From JADJLQ01 sp040007895 (GTDB lineage Bacteria; Bacteroidota; Bacteroidia; Chitinophagales; Saprospiraceae): DNA of 64,000 nucleotides. The stretch lies in assembly GCA_040007895.1 (NCBI GenBank), contig JBDTUE010000002.1, forward strand, positions 10,948-74,947, in the 5' to 3' direction. Shown here in pieces: positions 26,822 to 35,287 of this stretch; position 1 is the stretch's first letter, and each line of letters opens with the position of its first letter. The position numbers and the translations under genes were made by a program. Below the pieces are notes generated by a model, which did not search any database, was not told the origin of the DNA, and saw only the letters and a program-made list of their open reading frames with translations.

Positions 26822-27391
26822 ATGAAAACATTTATTTTTTCTCTGATGCTGGTAGCAAGTACCGCATTGGGCTTTTCAGCCACTAACCTTAATTTGACTA
26901 TCAATGGTCAGAACCTTGTACTTAATACTACTGATTGGAACCGATCCATCCATACTGTAAAAATAATCGATCAGGAGGGTCAGGTTATATATTCAAAGGA
27001 TTATACCATTCAGGATGGTAAATCCCTAAAAAGATTTAACCTTGAAAAACTGGCCGCTGGAACCTATCAGGTTGAAGTCAGTGATCCTCAAAATATCAAC
27101 AGACAATATTTTACTAAAACGGTTACTGCATTAAGATTGCATGAAGAAATTGAATCTTTTATTAAGCCGGCCATCTTTCTTCAAGGAACTTTACTCAAGG
27201 TAAATTATCTCAACCTCAACCACGAGTCTACTATCAAAATCCTCGACCCAACCAATTCAATCGTGTTTGAGAGTGAAATAAAAAATCCAGTCTATACCAA
27301 ACAATTTAATTTGTCCAGACTGGACAAAGGTGTTTATACTGTAATTATTACTCAGAATAAAGAGCGTTTTGCTCAAAATTTTGAATTGTAA
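26822..27391 (+). CDS. Secreted two-module beta protein, paralog B
   Basis: 189 aa with a signal peptide ending near LGFSA (residue 20). It has the same two-half plan as the gene at 25685: LVLNTTDWNRSIHTVKIID, FNLEKLAAGTYQVEVSD, then STIKILDPTNSIVFESEI and FNLSRLDKGVYTVIIT. Shared anchors between paralogs include the LNT-x-x-W start, E-I-E-x-x-x-KP in the linker, and the L-x-x-G-x-Y/F-x-V turn. I do not recognise a named family. A signal peptide with no transmembrane or lipobox suggests a periplasmic or secreted product. It is a single gene with a terminator. Confidence 0.65.
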   Translation: MKTFIFSLMLVASTALGFSATNLNLTINGQNLVLNTTDWNRSIHTVKIIDQEGQVIYSKDYTIQDGKSLKRFNLEKLAAGTYQVEVSDPQNINRQYFTKTVTALRLHEEIESFIKPAIFLQGTLLKVNYLNLNHESTIKILDPTNSIVFESEIKNPVYTKQFNLSRLDKGVYTVIITQNKERFAQNFEL

Positions 27392-27462
27392 TTTTCCATA
27401 TCAGTTATAAAAAATTAATCATACAAAGTAGAGTTTTAAGTAAGGTTTTTTAAACAAAAAAA

Positions 27463-27486
27463 GGGGAGCAAAGGCTCTCCTTTTTT
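27463..27486 (+). terminator. Terminator after secreted paralog B
   Basis: GGGGAGC (27463-27469) pairs with GCTCTCC (27474-27480) with one G-U, followed by TTTTTT. Confidence 0.85.
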
Positions 27487-27494
27487 GTTTTACT

Positions 27495-27502
27495 TATATT
27501 TG
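27495..27502 (+). promoter_or_regulatory. -7 element TATATTTG before the DUF486 gene
   Basis: Exact TAnnTTTG, 21 bp before the start codon. No convincing -33 element at the normal distance. Confidence 0.45.
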
Positions 27503-27523
27503 CCCGCAACAAGTAAATTTAGC

Positions 27524-27892
27524 ATGAAAGGGATATTGACTATAGGTTTGCTAGGGTTGAGTAATGCTTTTATGACCTTTGCCTGGTACGGACATCTCAA
27601 GTTTGCGGAATGGAAATCGTTTAATAGACTGGGATTATTTGGAATCATTCTGGTCAGCTGGGCTATCGCTTTTTTTGAGTATTGCCTGATGGTCCCGGCA
27701 AACAGGATTGGATTTCAAGCGAATGGTGGACCGTTTTCTCTAGTCCAATTAAAAGTCATCCAGGAAGTAATTACACTGTGTGTATTTTCAGTTTTTACTT
27801 TACTACTATTCAAAAATGAAGTTCTCCGTTGGAATCATGCGCTTGCTTTTTTGTTGCTGGTAGGTGCAGTTTACCTGGTTTTTAGGAAATAA
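27524..27892 (+). CDS. DUF486 family small membrane protein (DMT-like)
   Basis: 122 aa from the ATG at 27524. The longer frame begins inside the preceding terminator. Four transmembrane helices are visible. NRIGFQANGGPFSLVQLKVIQE at about 63-84 is the conserved DUF486 loop, and the C-terminal helix ends AVYLVFRK. DUF486 proteins resemble small multidrug-resistance/DMT transporters and probably pair up in the inner membrane. The transported compound is not known. Confidence 0.87.
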   Translation: MKGILTIGLLGLSNAFMTFAWYGHLKFAEWKSFNRLGLFGIILVSWAIAFFEYCLMVPANRIGFQANGGPFSLVQLKVIQEVITLCVFSVFTLLLFKNEVLRWNHALAFLLLVGAVYLVFRK

Positions 27893-27954
27893 ATTGAACC
27901 AGATTATCGGATGATCCTGCCGGTCCTTTATTCGCACGCCTCACCATACTTTTG

Positions 27955-27962
27955 TAACTTTG
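27955..27962 (+). promoter_or_regulatory. -7 element TAACTTTG before the 27970 gene
   Basis: Exact TAnnTTTG ending 7 bp before the ATG, implying a nearly leaderless mRNA for the gene and the cyclophilin operon behind it. Confidence 0.45.
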
Positions 27963-27969
27963 CAGGCTG

Positions 27970-28326
27970 ATGGACGAAACCTTACAGTTTGAATTTGATT
28001 GGTTACAAATACGTCATCGGGTTAAGGACCTATTACACCTTGAAAAACTACCCGATCTCAATGCTGTATTACTTTTTATAGGATTACAGGAGCTGGGAAA
28101 ATGGAAATCCGCAAAATTTAAAAAAGAAGAAAAGCAAGATCTTATGCATGTAGCAGTATGCACACTCATGAGTAAAGATGGCTATTATCAGTGGCACGGA
28201 CTGGATACGGAAGGGTGGCCACATTTCGAACCAATACGTATTTTCGAAATCAAAGGAGTAGAAACACAAGAGCGATATCTTAAGGCAAAAGCCATTCAAT
28301 ATTTTGATGAAATTCAACTTCAATAA
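27970..28326 (+). CDS. Conserved Bacteroidota protein of unknown function
   Basis: 118 aa, soluble, no signal peptide. Conserved-looking blocks are IRHRVKDLL near the start, LLFIGLQELGKW at 34-45, KKEEKQDLMHVAVCTLMS in the middle and GYYQWHGLDTEGWPHFEPI. I recall similar uncharacterised proteins across Bacteroidota but no assigned function. The stop abuts the ATG of the first cyclophilin (no gap), so they form one operon. Confidence 0.7.
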   Translation: MDETLQFEFDWLQIRHRVKDLLHLEKLPDLNAVLLFIGLQELGKWKSAKFKKEEKQDLMHVAVCTLMSKDGYYQWHGLDTEGWPHFEPIRIFEIKGVETQERYLKAKAIQYFDEIQLQ

Positions 28327-28971
28327 ATGATACGATCGATGAAATATTCAATTTTATTTTTTTTAACAGTGATTGTTCTATCCTGTTCGGAACCAAAAGG
28401 CGAAAAACATGCCATCATCTCTACGTCTATGGGGGATATCGAGGTGCTATTGTATGATCAGACACCACTGCACCGGGATAATTTTATAAAACTTATTAAA
28501 GAAAAATATTATGATGGACTACTATTTCACAGAGTCATGCCCGGATTTGTAATCCAGGGAGGAGACCCCGAGTCTCGTACTGCTACTGCTGATGCATTTT
28601 TGGGCGGGGGTGGTCCGGACTATCAAATAACAGCAGAAATAGGTTCGCCTCATTTTAAAGGAACACTGGCGGCCGCCCGGAATCAAAATCCGGAAAAGAA
28701 ATCTTCAGGCTCCCAATTCTATATTACGATCGGCAGACCTGTAACGGATATGGAACTCGACCAGGTCGAACAATCAAAATCGATAAAATATAATCCACAA
28801 CAACGTGAAAAATATAAAAAAATTGGCGGATTACCTTCTTTAGACAACGACTATACAGTATTTGGCGAAGTGGTCAGTGGAATGGATATTGCTGAAAAAA
28901 TTGCAAACATGCCGGCCAACCCCGCCAACAGGCCTCTGGATAATGTAACCATGAAAATCAGGCTCAAATAA
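28327..28971 (+). CDS. Cyclophilin-type peptidyl-prolyl isomerase, lipoprotein
   Basis: 214 aa. A lipoprotein signal ends VIVLSC, with the lipid Cys at residue 20. An alternative ATG at 28339 gives the same mature protein. The cyclophilin domain at about 35-214 has the catalytic FHRVMPGFVIQGGDP, then SSGSQFYITIG and the VFGEVVSGMD turn. It contains an insert common in Bacteroidota periplasmic cyclophilins (QREKYKKIGGLPSLD). It assists folding of exported proteins. A second, related cyclophilin follows. Confidence 0.92.
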   Translation: MIRSMKYSILFFLTVIVLSCSEPKGEKHAIISTSMGDIEVLLYDQTPLHRDNFIKLIKEKYYDGLLFHRVMPGFVIQGGDPESRTATADAFLGGGGPDYQITAEIGSPHFKGTLAAARNQNPEKKSSGSQFYITIGRPVTDMELDQVEQSKSIKYNPQQREKYKKIGGLPSLDNDYTVFGEVVSGMDIAEKIANMPANPANRPLDNVTMKIRLK

Positions 28972-29002
28972 AAATATATTATTGATTCAAATACATAATG
29001 GT

Positions 29003-29653
29003 ATGAACCAAATAAAATCTTTTATATCATTCATTTTTATTTTATTTACAATTAACATGAGTAATTCACAATCTATCACCCATATACAAGTGGAAACTCC
29101 GCTTGGCATTATGAAAGGTTACCTGTACAATGAAACTCCGTTGCACCGGGACAATTTTATTAAGCTTATCCATGAACACTTTTATGACAGCCTTTTATTT
29201 CATCGGGTTATTGAAGGATTTATGATTCAGGGAGGAGATCCAGAAAGTAAAAATGCGCCAAGTGGAAGTCCATTGGGCATGGGCGGTCCCGGATATCAGG
29301 TACCAGCAGAATTCGTAGATTCTTTAGTTCATGTCAAAGGAGCTATGGCAGCAGCCAGAAATAATAATCCGGAGAAGAAATCTTCGGGATCTCAGTTTTA
29401 TATTGTCGCAGGCAAACCAGTATCCACGGCTGAATTAACCATGCAAGAATCGAGGCATCGGTTTAAATATCCCGAGACAGCTTTAAATGATTATAAAACA
29501 CTAGGTGGAGTTCCTTTTCTGGATCAGGATTATACTGTATTTGGAAGAATAACTGAAGGTCTGGATATCATCGATCTTATTACTAAAGCAATGGCAGATG
29601 GACGAAACCGGCCTCTTGAGAATATCTGGATGAAAATATCAATCATAAATTAA
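29003..29653 (+). CDS. Cyclophilin-type peptidyl-prolyl isomerase, soluble periplasmic
   Basis: 216 aa from the ATG at 29003. A TTG at 28982 is in frame but adds residues before the signal peptide. The signal ends NMSNSQ without a lipobox Cys, unlike its neighbour. The cyclophilin core matches the first copy closely: FHRVIEGFMIQGGDP, KKSSGSQFYIVAG, then the insert TALNDYKTLGGVPFLD. This is a tandem duplication with one membrane-anchored and one free product. Confidence 0.9.
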   Translation: MNQIKSFISFIFILFTINMSNSQSITHIQVETPLGIMKGYLYNETPLHRDNFIKLIHEHFYDSLLFHRVIEGFMIQGGDPESKNAPSGSPLGMGGPGYQVPAEFVDSLVHVKGAMAAARNNNPEKKSSGSQFYIVAGKPVSTAELTMQESRHRFKYPETALNDYKTLGGVPFLDQDYTVFGRITEGLDIIDLITKAMADGRNRPLENIWMKISIIN

Positions 29654-29666
29654 TTAATGTAAAGCC

Positions 29667-30419
29667 ATGGCTATAAAGAAAAAATTTATTCTGGGCATTG
29701 ATATCGGTGGTACTGGTATCAAAGCTGGTTTAGTTGATATTGTTGAAGGTACCCTGCTGGGCGAACCTATTAAAATCAAGACCCCTTCTCCATCGACACC
29801 GCAAAATGTATTTAAAGCGGTTCAGCAAGTAATCACCATGTTGAATTATACGGGACCTGTAGGAATTGGATTCCCGGCCATTGTACATCATGCCGTAATT
29901 CAAAATGCAGCCAATATTGATAAGAAATGGATTGGCACGAATGCCGAAACGCTATTTAATAAAATAAAAGGCTGCAGGTTTCATGTAGCTAATGATGCAG
30001 ATATGGCAGGTATGGCTGAAATGGCTTTCGGATTGGGTAAAAACAAAAAAGGGACAGTAATACTTATTACGATTGGCACAGGCCTTGGTTCGGCATTATT
30101 TATAGATGGCAAATTGGTTCCCAATACGGAATTTGGTCATCTCAACTACAAAAAGGCTGACTTTGAATACTATGCATCCAATACAGCCAGAGAAAAGAAA
30201 AGGATGAGCTGGGCAAACTGGGGGGGACAGTTTAATCGCTTTATGCAACATCTTGAATTTATTTTTTCACCAGATATGATCATTTTAGGGGGCGGCCTAA
30301 GTAAACGCTGGGATGATTTCAAAAAAAAGATTGAAGTGGATACCGTTGTTATACCCGCTAAACTTCAGAATCATGCGGGAATTATAGGTGCAGCAGCATT
30401 CGCAAAATCTCTCGGTTGA
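29667..30419 (+). CDS. ppgK: Polyphosphate glucokinase (ROK family)
   Basis: 250 aa. It phosphorylates glucose with polyphosphate and/or ATP. The ROK phosphate motif DIGGTGIKAG is at 12-21, HVANDADMAG at 106-115 with the catalytic Asp, and the TIGTGLGSALF loop follows. LVPNTEFGHL and SNTAREKKRMSWANWG are typical of PPGK rather than general ROK kinases. The zinc-cysteine cluster of other ROK kinases is absent, as is normal for PPGK. It follows the cyclophilins by 13 bp. Confidence 0.9.
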   Translation: MAIKKKFILGIDIGGTGIKAGLVDIVEGTLLGEPIKIKTPSPSTPQNVFKAVQQVITMLNYTGPVGIGFPAIVHHAVIQNAANIDKKWIGTNAETLFNKIKGCRFHVANDADMAGMAEMAFGLGKNKKGTVILITIGTGLGSALFIDGKLVPNTEFGHLNYKKADFEYYASNTAREKKRMSWANWGGQFNRFMQHLEFIFSPDMIILGGGLSKRWDDFKKKIEVDTVVIPAKLQNHAGIIGAAAFAKSLG

Positions 30420-30461
30420 TCCTAATTTACTTATTTTTATAGCTCCAAAATCAAATTCAAT

Positions 30462-31106
30462 ATGAATTCCTTAACTAGATATCTTTTTATATTAATTGCT
30501 TTGACCAGCATTTTTTCATGCAAAAACGAGCCAAAATCTTCAACTAATTCAGAAGCTCCGGTAGCGGTTACCAGCAGTAGCGCTGATGTCAGTTCGCTCG
30601 ATATTTTAGATCACGACTTCAATATTATTCCGGAAGGTAGTCGGTTATTCATTAGAGGTTTTTTTAATAATACACTTGTCGATGGTGCCATGACTATAAA
30701 CAAAGGCAAACTCCATATTAAGCAAGGCATGATTACGAAAGGTGAATTTGATCTTGATCTTAAGACGATTGAACAAATTTCCAATCGCAACGAAACTACT
30801 GAAAACTTAATGAAAAGTGCTAAAGTGTTTAATGCTGAAAAATATAAAACAGGCCAGTTTATTATTACGGAATGTACTAAAGCAGTTAATGATCAACAAG
30901 CTACGCACATTCTGAAAGGAACACTTAATTTTCATGATAAATCAGTGCCATTCACTGCTAAAGCAAGAGTTGATTATGTCAACAAAAATATTTCAATCAA
31001 TGCTGAAGAACTTACTATGAATGCCTCTGACTTTGGAATTACGATGAGTGACCCATCGCAGGATCATATTTTTTTCAGATTAACAGTGAACGGAAGACTT
31101 TTATAA
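30462..31106 (+). CDS. YceI-family lipoprotein
   Basis: 214 aa. The lipobox is TSIFSC, with Cys20. A Ser/Thr/Ala-rich linker follows. The YceI lipocalin-like barrel (about 45-214) has the strands GAMTINKGKLHIKQG and GEFDLDLKTIEQISN, the helix-like MKSAKVFNAEKYKTGQFII and LKGTLNFHDKSVPFTAKA. YceI proteins bind isoprenoid-type lipids. This version is membrane-anchored, unlike the copy at 58518. A terminator follows. Confidence 0.87.
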   Translation: MNSLTRYLFILIALTSIFSCKNEPKSSTNSEAPVAVTSSSADVSSLDILDHDFNIIPEGSRLFIRGFFNNTLVDGAMTINKGKLHIKQGMITKGEFDLDLKTIEQISNRNETTENLMKSAKVFNAEKYKTGQFIITECTKAVNDQQATHILKGTLNFHDKSVPFTAKARVDYVNKNISINAEELTMNASDFGITMSDPSQDHIFFRLTVNGRLL

Positions 31107-31129
31107 ACCAATAGTAATAAATATAAAAG

Positions 31130-31150
31130 CCCGGTGTACCGGGTTTTTTT
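31130..31150 (+). terminator. Terminator after the YceI lipoprotein gene
   Basis: CCCGGT/ACCGGG with a 2-nt nominal loop (so effectively a shorter stem) followed by TTTTTTT. Confidence 0.75.
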
Positions 31151-31221
31151 ATTTCAGGACTATACGACGATTCAAAATTCAGTCAAACTGTAATGGAAAC
31201 TTTACCAGCAAATCATCAAAA

Positions 31222-32745
31222 ATGAAATCATTCAGATCCCTGAGTATCAAATCTATTCATGGAAGTTATTATACAGGTATTAAACAGGGAGGTGAATCCA
31301 ACTCCATGATGCACTCTTATTCCCCGGTGGATGGATCGAAAATTGGTTCTGTAAAAATGATTACACGGGAAGAGTATGATCACGTAACCCAGCAAGCAGT
31401 ACAGGCCAGATTAGCATGGAGAAACAGACCAGCCCCAGCCCGTGGGGAGATTGTACGGCAAATGGGCGATGCTTTCAGGAAAAATAAAAAAAATCTCGGG
31501 GCATTGGTTTCATATGAGATGGGTAAAAGTCTTCAGGAAGGGCTTGGTGAAGTGCAGGAGATAATTGATATCTGTGATTTTGCTGTAGGCCTTTCAAGAC
31601 AACTTTATGGTCTGACCATGCATAGTGAACGCAGTGGTCATAGGATGTACGAGCAATGGCATCCTTTGGGTACTATTGGAATTATTTCTGCATTTAATTT
31701 TCCAGTTGCAGTCTGGAGTTGGAATGCAATGATTGGCATGGTTTGCGGTAACACGGTAGTTTGGAAACCTTCTGAAAAAACACCCCTGTGTGCTGTTGCA
31801 GTAATGAACATAATCGGTGACACATTAAAAAATAATAATGTAGAGGAAGGGGTTATCAATCTTATCCAAGGCGACTACAGGGTTGGTCAATGGATGGCGG
31901 AAGATTCCCGATTCGATTTGATCAGTGCTACAGGAAGCACCAGAATGGGAAAAGCTGTTGCCAGCGTGGTTGCCGCAAGGTTGGGGAAATCATTGCTGGA
32001 ATTAGGAGGTAACAATGCCATCATTATTACACCAAGCTCAGAAACGAATAAGGTCATTGCAGGAGCTGTTTTTGGTGCAATTGGCACAGCAGGTCAGAGA
32101 TGTACTTCAACCCGAAGACTGATTATTCATCATTCTATTTATAACAAAATAATAATTGCATTAAAAAAAGCATACAATCAAATAAAGATCGGGAACCCAC
32201 TGGATGTGGTTAATCATGTGGGGCCATTGATAGATATAGCTGCAGTCAATGCTTATCTCCAGGCAATAGAGGAAATAAAAAAAGAAGGTGGTCGGATTAT
32301 TACACCTTATGGGGTTCTTTCAGGAAAGGGTTATGAAAGTGGTTGTTACGTAATGCCATGTATTGCCGTCGTATCTCCGGATTTTAAGATAGTCCAAAAA
32401 GAAACTTTTGCCCCTATTCTATACGTCATGAAGTACGATTCACTAGCCGATGCTATAGCTATTCAAAACAATGTACCTCAGGGGCTCTCCTCAGCCATCA
32501 TGTCCAATGATTTAAAAGAGACAGAATATTTTCTTTCAGTTAATGGATCTGATTGTGGCATAGCTAATGTCAATATCGGTACCAGTGGAGCTGAAATAGG
32601 AGGAGCTTTTGGAGGAGAGAAAGAAACCGGGGGAGGAAGAGAGAGTGGTTCCGATGCCTGGAAAGCCTATATGAGACGACAGACCAATACAATCAATTAT
32701 TCTGGCAATTTTCAACTTGCCCAGGGAATTGTATTCGATATCTGA
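31222..32745 (+). CDS. ALDH7-type aldehyde dehydrogenase (aminoadipate semialdehyde dehydrogenase)
   Basis: 507 aa. The NAD-binding motif is SATGSTRMGK (235-244). The general base Glu260 lies in LLELGGNN and the nucleophile Cys294 in GTAGQRCTSTRR. The C-terminal GGAFGGEKETGGGRESGSDAW is characteristic of the ALDH7 (antiquitin) group, which oxidises alpha-aminoadipate semialdehyde in lysine breakdown. It is a single gene, ending at a hairpin shared with gldN. No other lysine-degradation gene is nearby. Confidence 0.9.
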   Translation: MKSFRSLSIKSIHGSYYTGIKQGGESNSMMHSYSPVDGSKIGSVKMITREEYDHVTQQAVQARLAWRNRPAPARGEIVRQMGDAFRKNKKNLGALVSYEMGKSLQEGLGEVQEIIDICDFAVGLSRQLYGLTMHSERSGHRMYEQWHPLGTIGIISAFNFPVAVWSWNAMIGMVCGNTVVWKPSEKTPLCAVAVMNIIGDTLKNNNVEEGVINLIQGDYRVGQWMAEDSRFDLISATGSTRMGKAVASVVAARLGKSLLELGGNNAIIITPSSETNKVIAGAVFGAIGTAGQRCTSTRRLIIHHSIYNKIIIALKKAYNQIKIGNPLDVVNHVGPLIDIAAVNAYLQAIEEIKKEGGRIITPYGVLSGKGYESGCYVMPCIAVVSPDFKIVQKETFAPILYVMKYDSLADAIAIQNNVPQGLSSAIMSNDLKETEYFLSVNGSDCGIANVNIGTSGAEIGGAFGGEKETGGGRESGSDAWKAYMRRQTNTINYSGNFQLAQGIVFDI

Positions 32746-32747
32746 AA

Positions 32748-32785
32748 TAAAAAAGCCAATGATTGCTCATTGGCTATTATAATTT
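32748..32785. terminator. Bidirectional terminator between the ALDH7 gene and gldN
   Basis: AGCCAATGA (32754-32762) pairs perfectly with TCATTGGCT (32767-32775). The minus strand has a TTTTTTATTT tract after it; the plus-strand tract is weaker. Confidence 0.8.
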
Positions 32786-32805
32786 TATAGATTCAGGTTA
32801 TTGCA

Positions 32806-33654
32806 TCAATATTCCCATAAATCGTGTTCAAAATTGAAGAGCTTATCTTTAATTTTATCACTTTCGCGTAATCTTGCTACTCCGTCAGGAAAGAAGTCTT
32901 TTAATCTGAGATCCTGAGCATTGGATTCTTTAAAAATATAACTTGAAAATCTTCTCATTTCGAATATATCATCCCAGCTGAGTGGAGATGCGTCATTGAA
33001 ATCATTGAAAGCTCGATTCCTGGCCATAATTTCCCGGATCTGAGGATAATAAAGCCAATACATTGGTTGATCTTCAGATCTACCGGCAATTAATCTCTCA
33101 CGCACAGGTGCTATACCAAGAATACGTACTTTCAACCTGGAAGCCTCTCTGTCAAAAAACCAAACTTCCTTAATCCGGAAAAATTTGATATTTTCTGCGC
33201 TGATTTCATTTTTCACTATGTGATTGGTCGTCTCATAAGTAACAGGATCGATGACTGGTACTGTATCAATAGTAAACATCATTCCTTCGATGTCGGCGGG
33301 CTGTAATAAATGCTTAAAGTCTTCATCCTGAAATGAAGCAACTAAGCCCGAAGTAGCAGCATCATTCAATATTTTAAACAGGGGTGATTTGGGATAGACA
33401 AATGCCTGGTTAAGTTTTTCACGAACATCAATGACTTCCCAAACCCTTTTTTCCCAGGGAATATCAGCTTCCCTCAATGATTCATATGGAAGCACTCGTG
33501 AATCCATCAAGGCTCTCCTTGTAACAATATCATCTATAAAGATGCTGCTATCTGCTGGTTCACTGGATTCTGTAATTACATTTTCAGGGCGCTGTGCAAG
33601 AGCAAGAATAGCGAAACTGAAAGTAAATGACTGGATTAAAAGAAATTTTTTCAT
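32806..33654 (-). CDS. gldN: Type IX secretion / gliding protein GldN (PorN)
   Basis: 282 aa from the ATG at 33654. A longer frame to 33690 would overlap gldM. The signal peptide ends ILALAQ. The mature domain has DIPWEKRVWEVIDVREKLNQ and AEN-IKFFRIKEVWFFDREASRL, with KVRILGIAPVRER and YYPQIREIMARN, all GldN/PorN hallmarks. GldN forms, with GldK, the periplasmic ring of the T9SS. It is the last gene of gldKLMN and 10 bp behind gldM. Confidence 0.94.
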   Translation of the reverse strand: MKKFLLIQSFTFSFAILALAQRPENVITESSEPADSSIFIDDIVTRRALMDSRVLPYESLREADIPWEKRVWEVIDVREKLNQAFVYPKSPLFKILNDAATSGLVASFQDEDFKHLLQPADIEGMMFTIDTVPVIDPVTYETTNHIVKNEISAENIKFFRIKEVWFFDREASRLKVRILGIAPVRERLIAGRSEDQPMYWLYYPQIREIMARNRAFNDFNDASPLSWDDIFEMRRFSSYIFKESNAQDLRLKDFFPDGVARLRESDKIKDKLFNFEHDLWEY

Positions 33655-33664
33655 GTCTGTTCTT

Positions 33665-35233
33665 TTATTGAATGGTAACTGTGATATCACCTAATTTTCT
33701 ATTTATTTCATCACCTGGGCATTTGCACCGGATACCTGAAAACAAGTAAAGATTACCTGGTTTTGCCTTAGATATTACGCTCATTGATTCAGAGCTAAAC
33801 CTGGTACCTGGATTAGTCACTTCCAAAATGTCCTCACCCCTCGCTACCCTGGTCACTTTAAAACCTGCAATATCGCATCGGGCATCAAAATCAAAATTAT
33901 CCAGAAAAGCTCCTATCCCCACCTGAGCCTTGAATTCTCCATTTCCCACTACATTCTCCTTTATACCACCTAATCGTGGGGTCGGATCAGGAATCGCTTT
34001 AATTCTGAATATTTTCCTTGTGGGTGAACTACCATTAGCGCTTACAGTAATGGTACCCTGAGTACCCGGTTTTGCTGAGTTCTCCAGGTGGAGTGTATAG
34101 GTACCATCCGAATTTTTCTTAATAGTCCCTGGGCCATCAAATGAAACACTTATTTGATTGCTTGAAATACCGGCTGCAGAAACCTCGATAGGATTATCTA
34201 CTCCTTTATACAATACATTCATTTTAGCCGCTGAAACCGTTACTGATCTCTCTCCTACCTCATATTCAAATTCCTTTTCTACTGTAGTAACCTGATTTGT
34301 TACAGGGTTTACAACAGAAAATCTTGCTGAATATTTTTTAACGCCGATCCCTGAAGGTGTTGCTGTATATTTTGCTACGCCATCAATAACCGGAATACTC
34401 GCACCTGCAACTGTTGCTGACATTTTACTACCAACATTAGAAGATGAAGCACTTAAATATAAGTCTGCTTCATATTTTTCTCCATTAATAATGTAGCTTT
34501 TTTTAGGAGCTGAGACCACCTGATATTTATCAAACTTAATATCCTCACCCCCAACTTTGCTCATCAGGTAATTCAGTACTGCTGCTTCAGTACTTTTAGC
34601 ATCGTTTTCAATTTTATTAAAAATAGGAAGAGTAGCGCCTAAAGGCATTTGATAAAAATTAAAATGAGCCCAGTTTTTCTTTTTTGTTGCAGTCCAGGCA
34701 GAATCTACATTCATCGAAATTTTATTTCTAAATCCATCGCGATCTGCTTCATCTATAAACTGTAAAAACTTATTTTTTGTTTCGAGGATTTTCCTTTCAA
34801 GTTCAGCACCTTTGCCAAGGTTTGCTGCCGGTTCTTTACCAACAAGAAACCTGGTAGTGATATCTTTATTTTTTTCATCTTTCAAATGAGTGACTCCAGT
34901 TCTTTTCTCAGTGATGTAACCTCCGGTTTCATTTACCATCGTGTCAATGATACCTTGCACGTAATCAGTAAATTCCTTACTTAATGCTCTGGTAGGAGCA
35001 GCACGGTCTGCATATTTCCTGAGATTAGCCTCATCTTTTCTTGCTAATTTGTCTACTTCCTCTGGTACTTTCGCGTTAGCCTCATCCAAAACAATATTAC
35101 TTTTTCTCAGGCCTTCATTTACTACCCTAAATGCATTAAATATCTCAGCAGATACATTGAGTGCCAGGATTGCTGTCAACACTAAATACATGATGTTGAT
35201 CATCAACTGCCGGGGTTGCTTAGGTATTGACAT
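33665..35233 (-). CDS. gldM: Type IX secretion motor protein GldM (PorM)
   Basis: 522 aa. A short cytoplasmic start MSIPKQPRQLMINIMY precedes one transmembrane helix (about 10-30). The periplasmic part begins with helical bundles (REVDKLARKDEAN type) and continues as beta-sandwich domains D2-D4 (for example VTVSAAKMNVLYKGVDNPIEV). The D4 end is FSGIRCKCPGDEINRKL. GldM shafts couple the GldL proton-driven motor to the GldKN ring. Length and layout match family members. Confidence 0.95.
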   Translation of the reverse strand: MSIPKQPRQLMINIMYLVLTAILALNVSAEIFNAFRVVNEGLRKSNIVLDEANAKVPEEVDKLARKDEANLRKYADRAAPTRALSKEFTDYVQGIIDTMVNETGGYITEKRTGVTHLKDEKNKDITTRFLVGKEPAANLGKGAELERKILETKNKFLQFIDEADRDGFRNKISMNVDSAWTATKKKNWAHFNFYQMPLGATLPIFNKIENDAKSTEAAVLNYLMSKVGGEDIKFDKYQVVSAPKKSYIINGEKYEADLYLSASSSNVGSKMSATVAGASIPVIDGVAKYTATPSGIGVKKYSARFSVVNPVTNQVTTVEKEFEYEVGERSVTVSAAKMNVLYKGVDNPIEVSAAGISSNQISVSFDGPGTIKKNSDGTYTLHLENSAKPGTQGTITVSANGSSPTRKIFRIKAIPDPTPRLGGIKENVVGNGEFKAQVGIGAFLDNFDFDARCDIAGFKVTRVARGEDILEVTNPGTRFSSESMSVISKAKPGNLYLFSGIRCKCPGDEINRKLGDITVTIQ

Positions 35234-35287
35234 GTTTCAGTAAGGGGTTGACTTATATAAGTTGATTGATTTTCAGATGTGGCTTGA

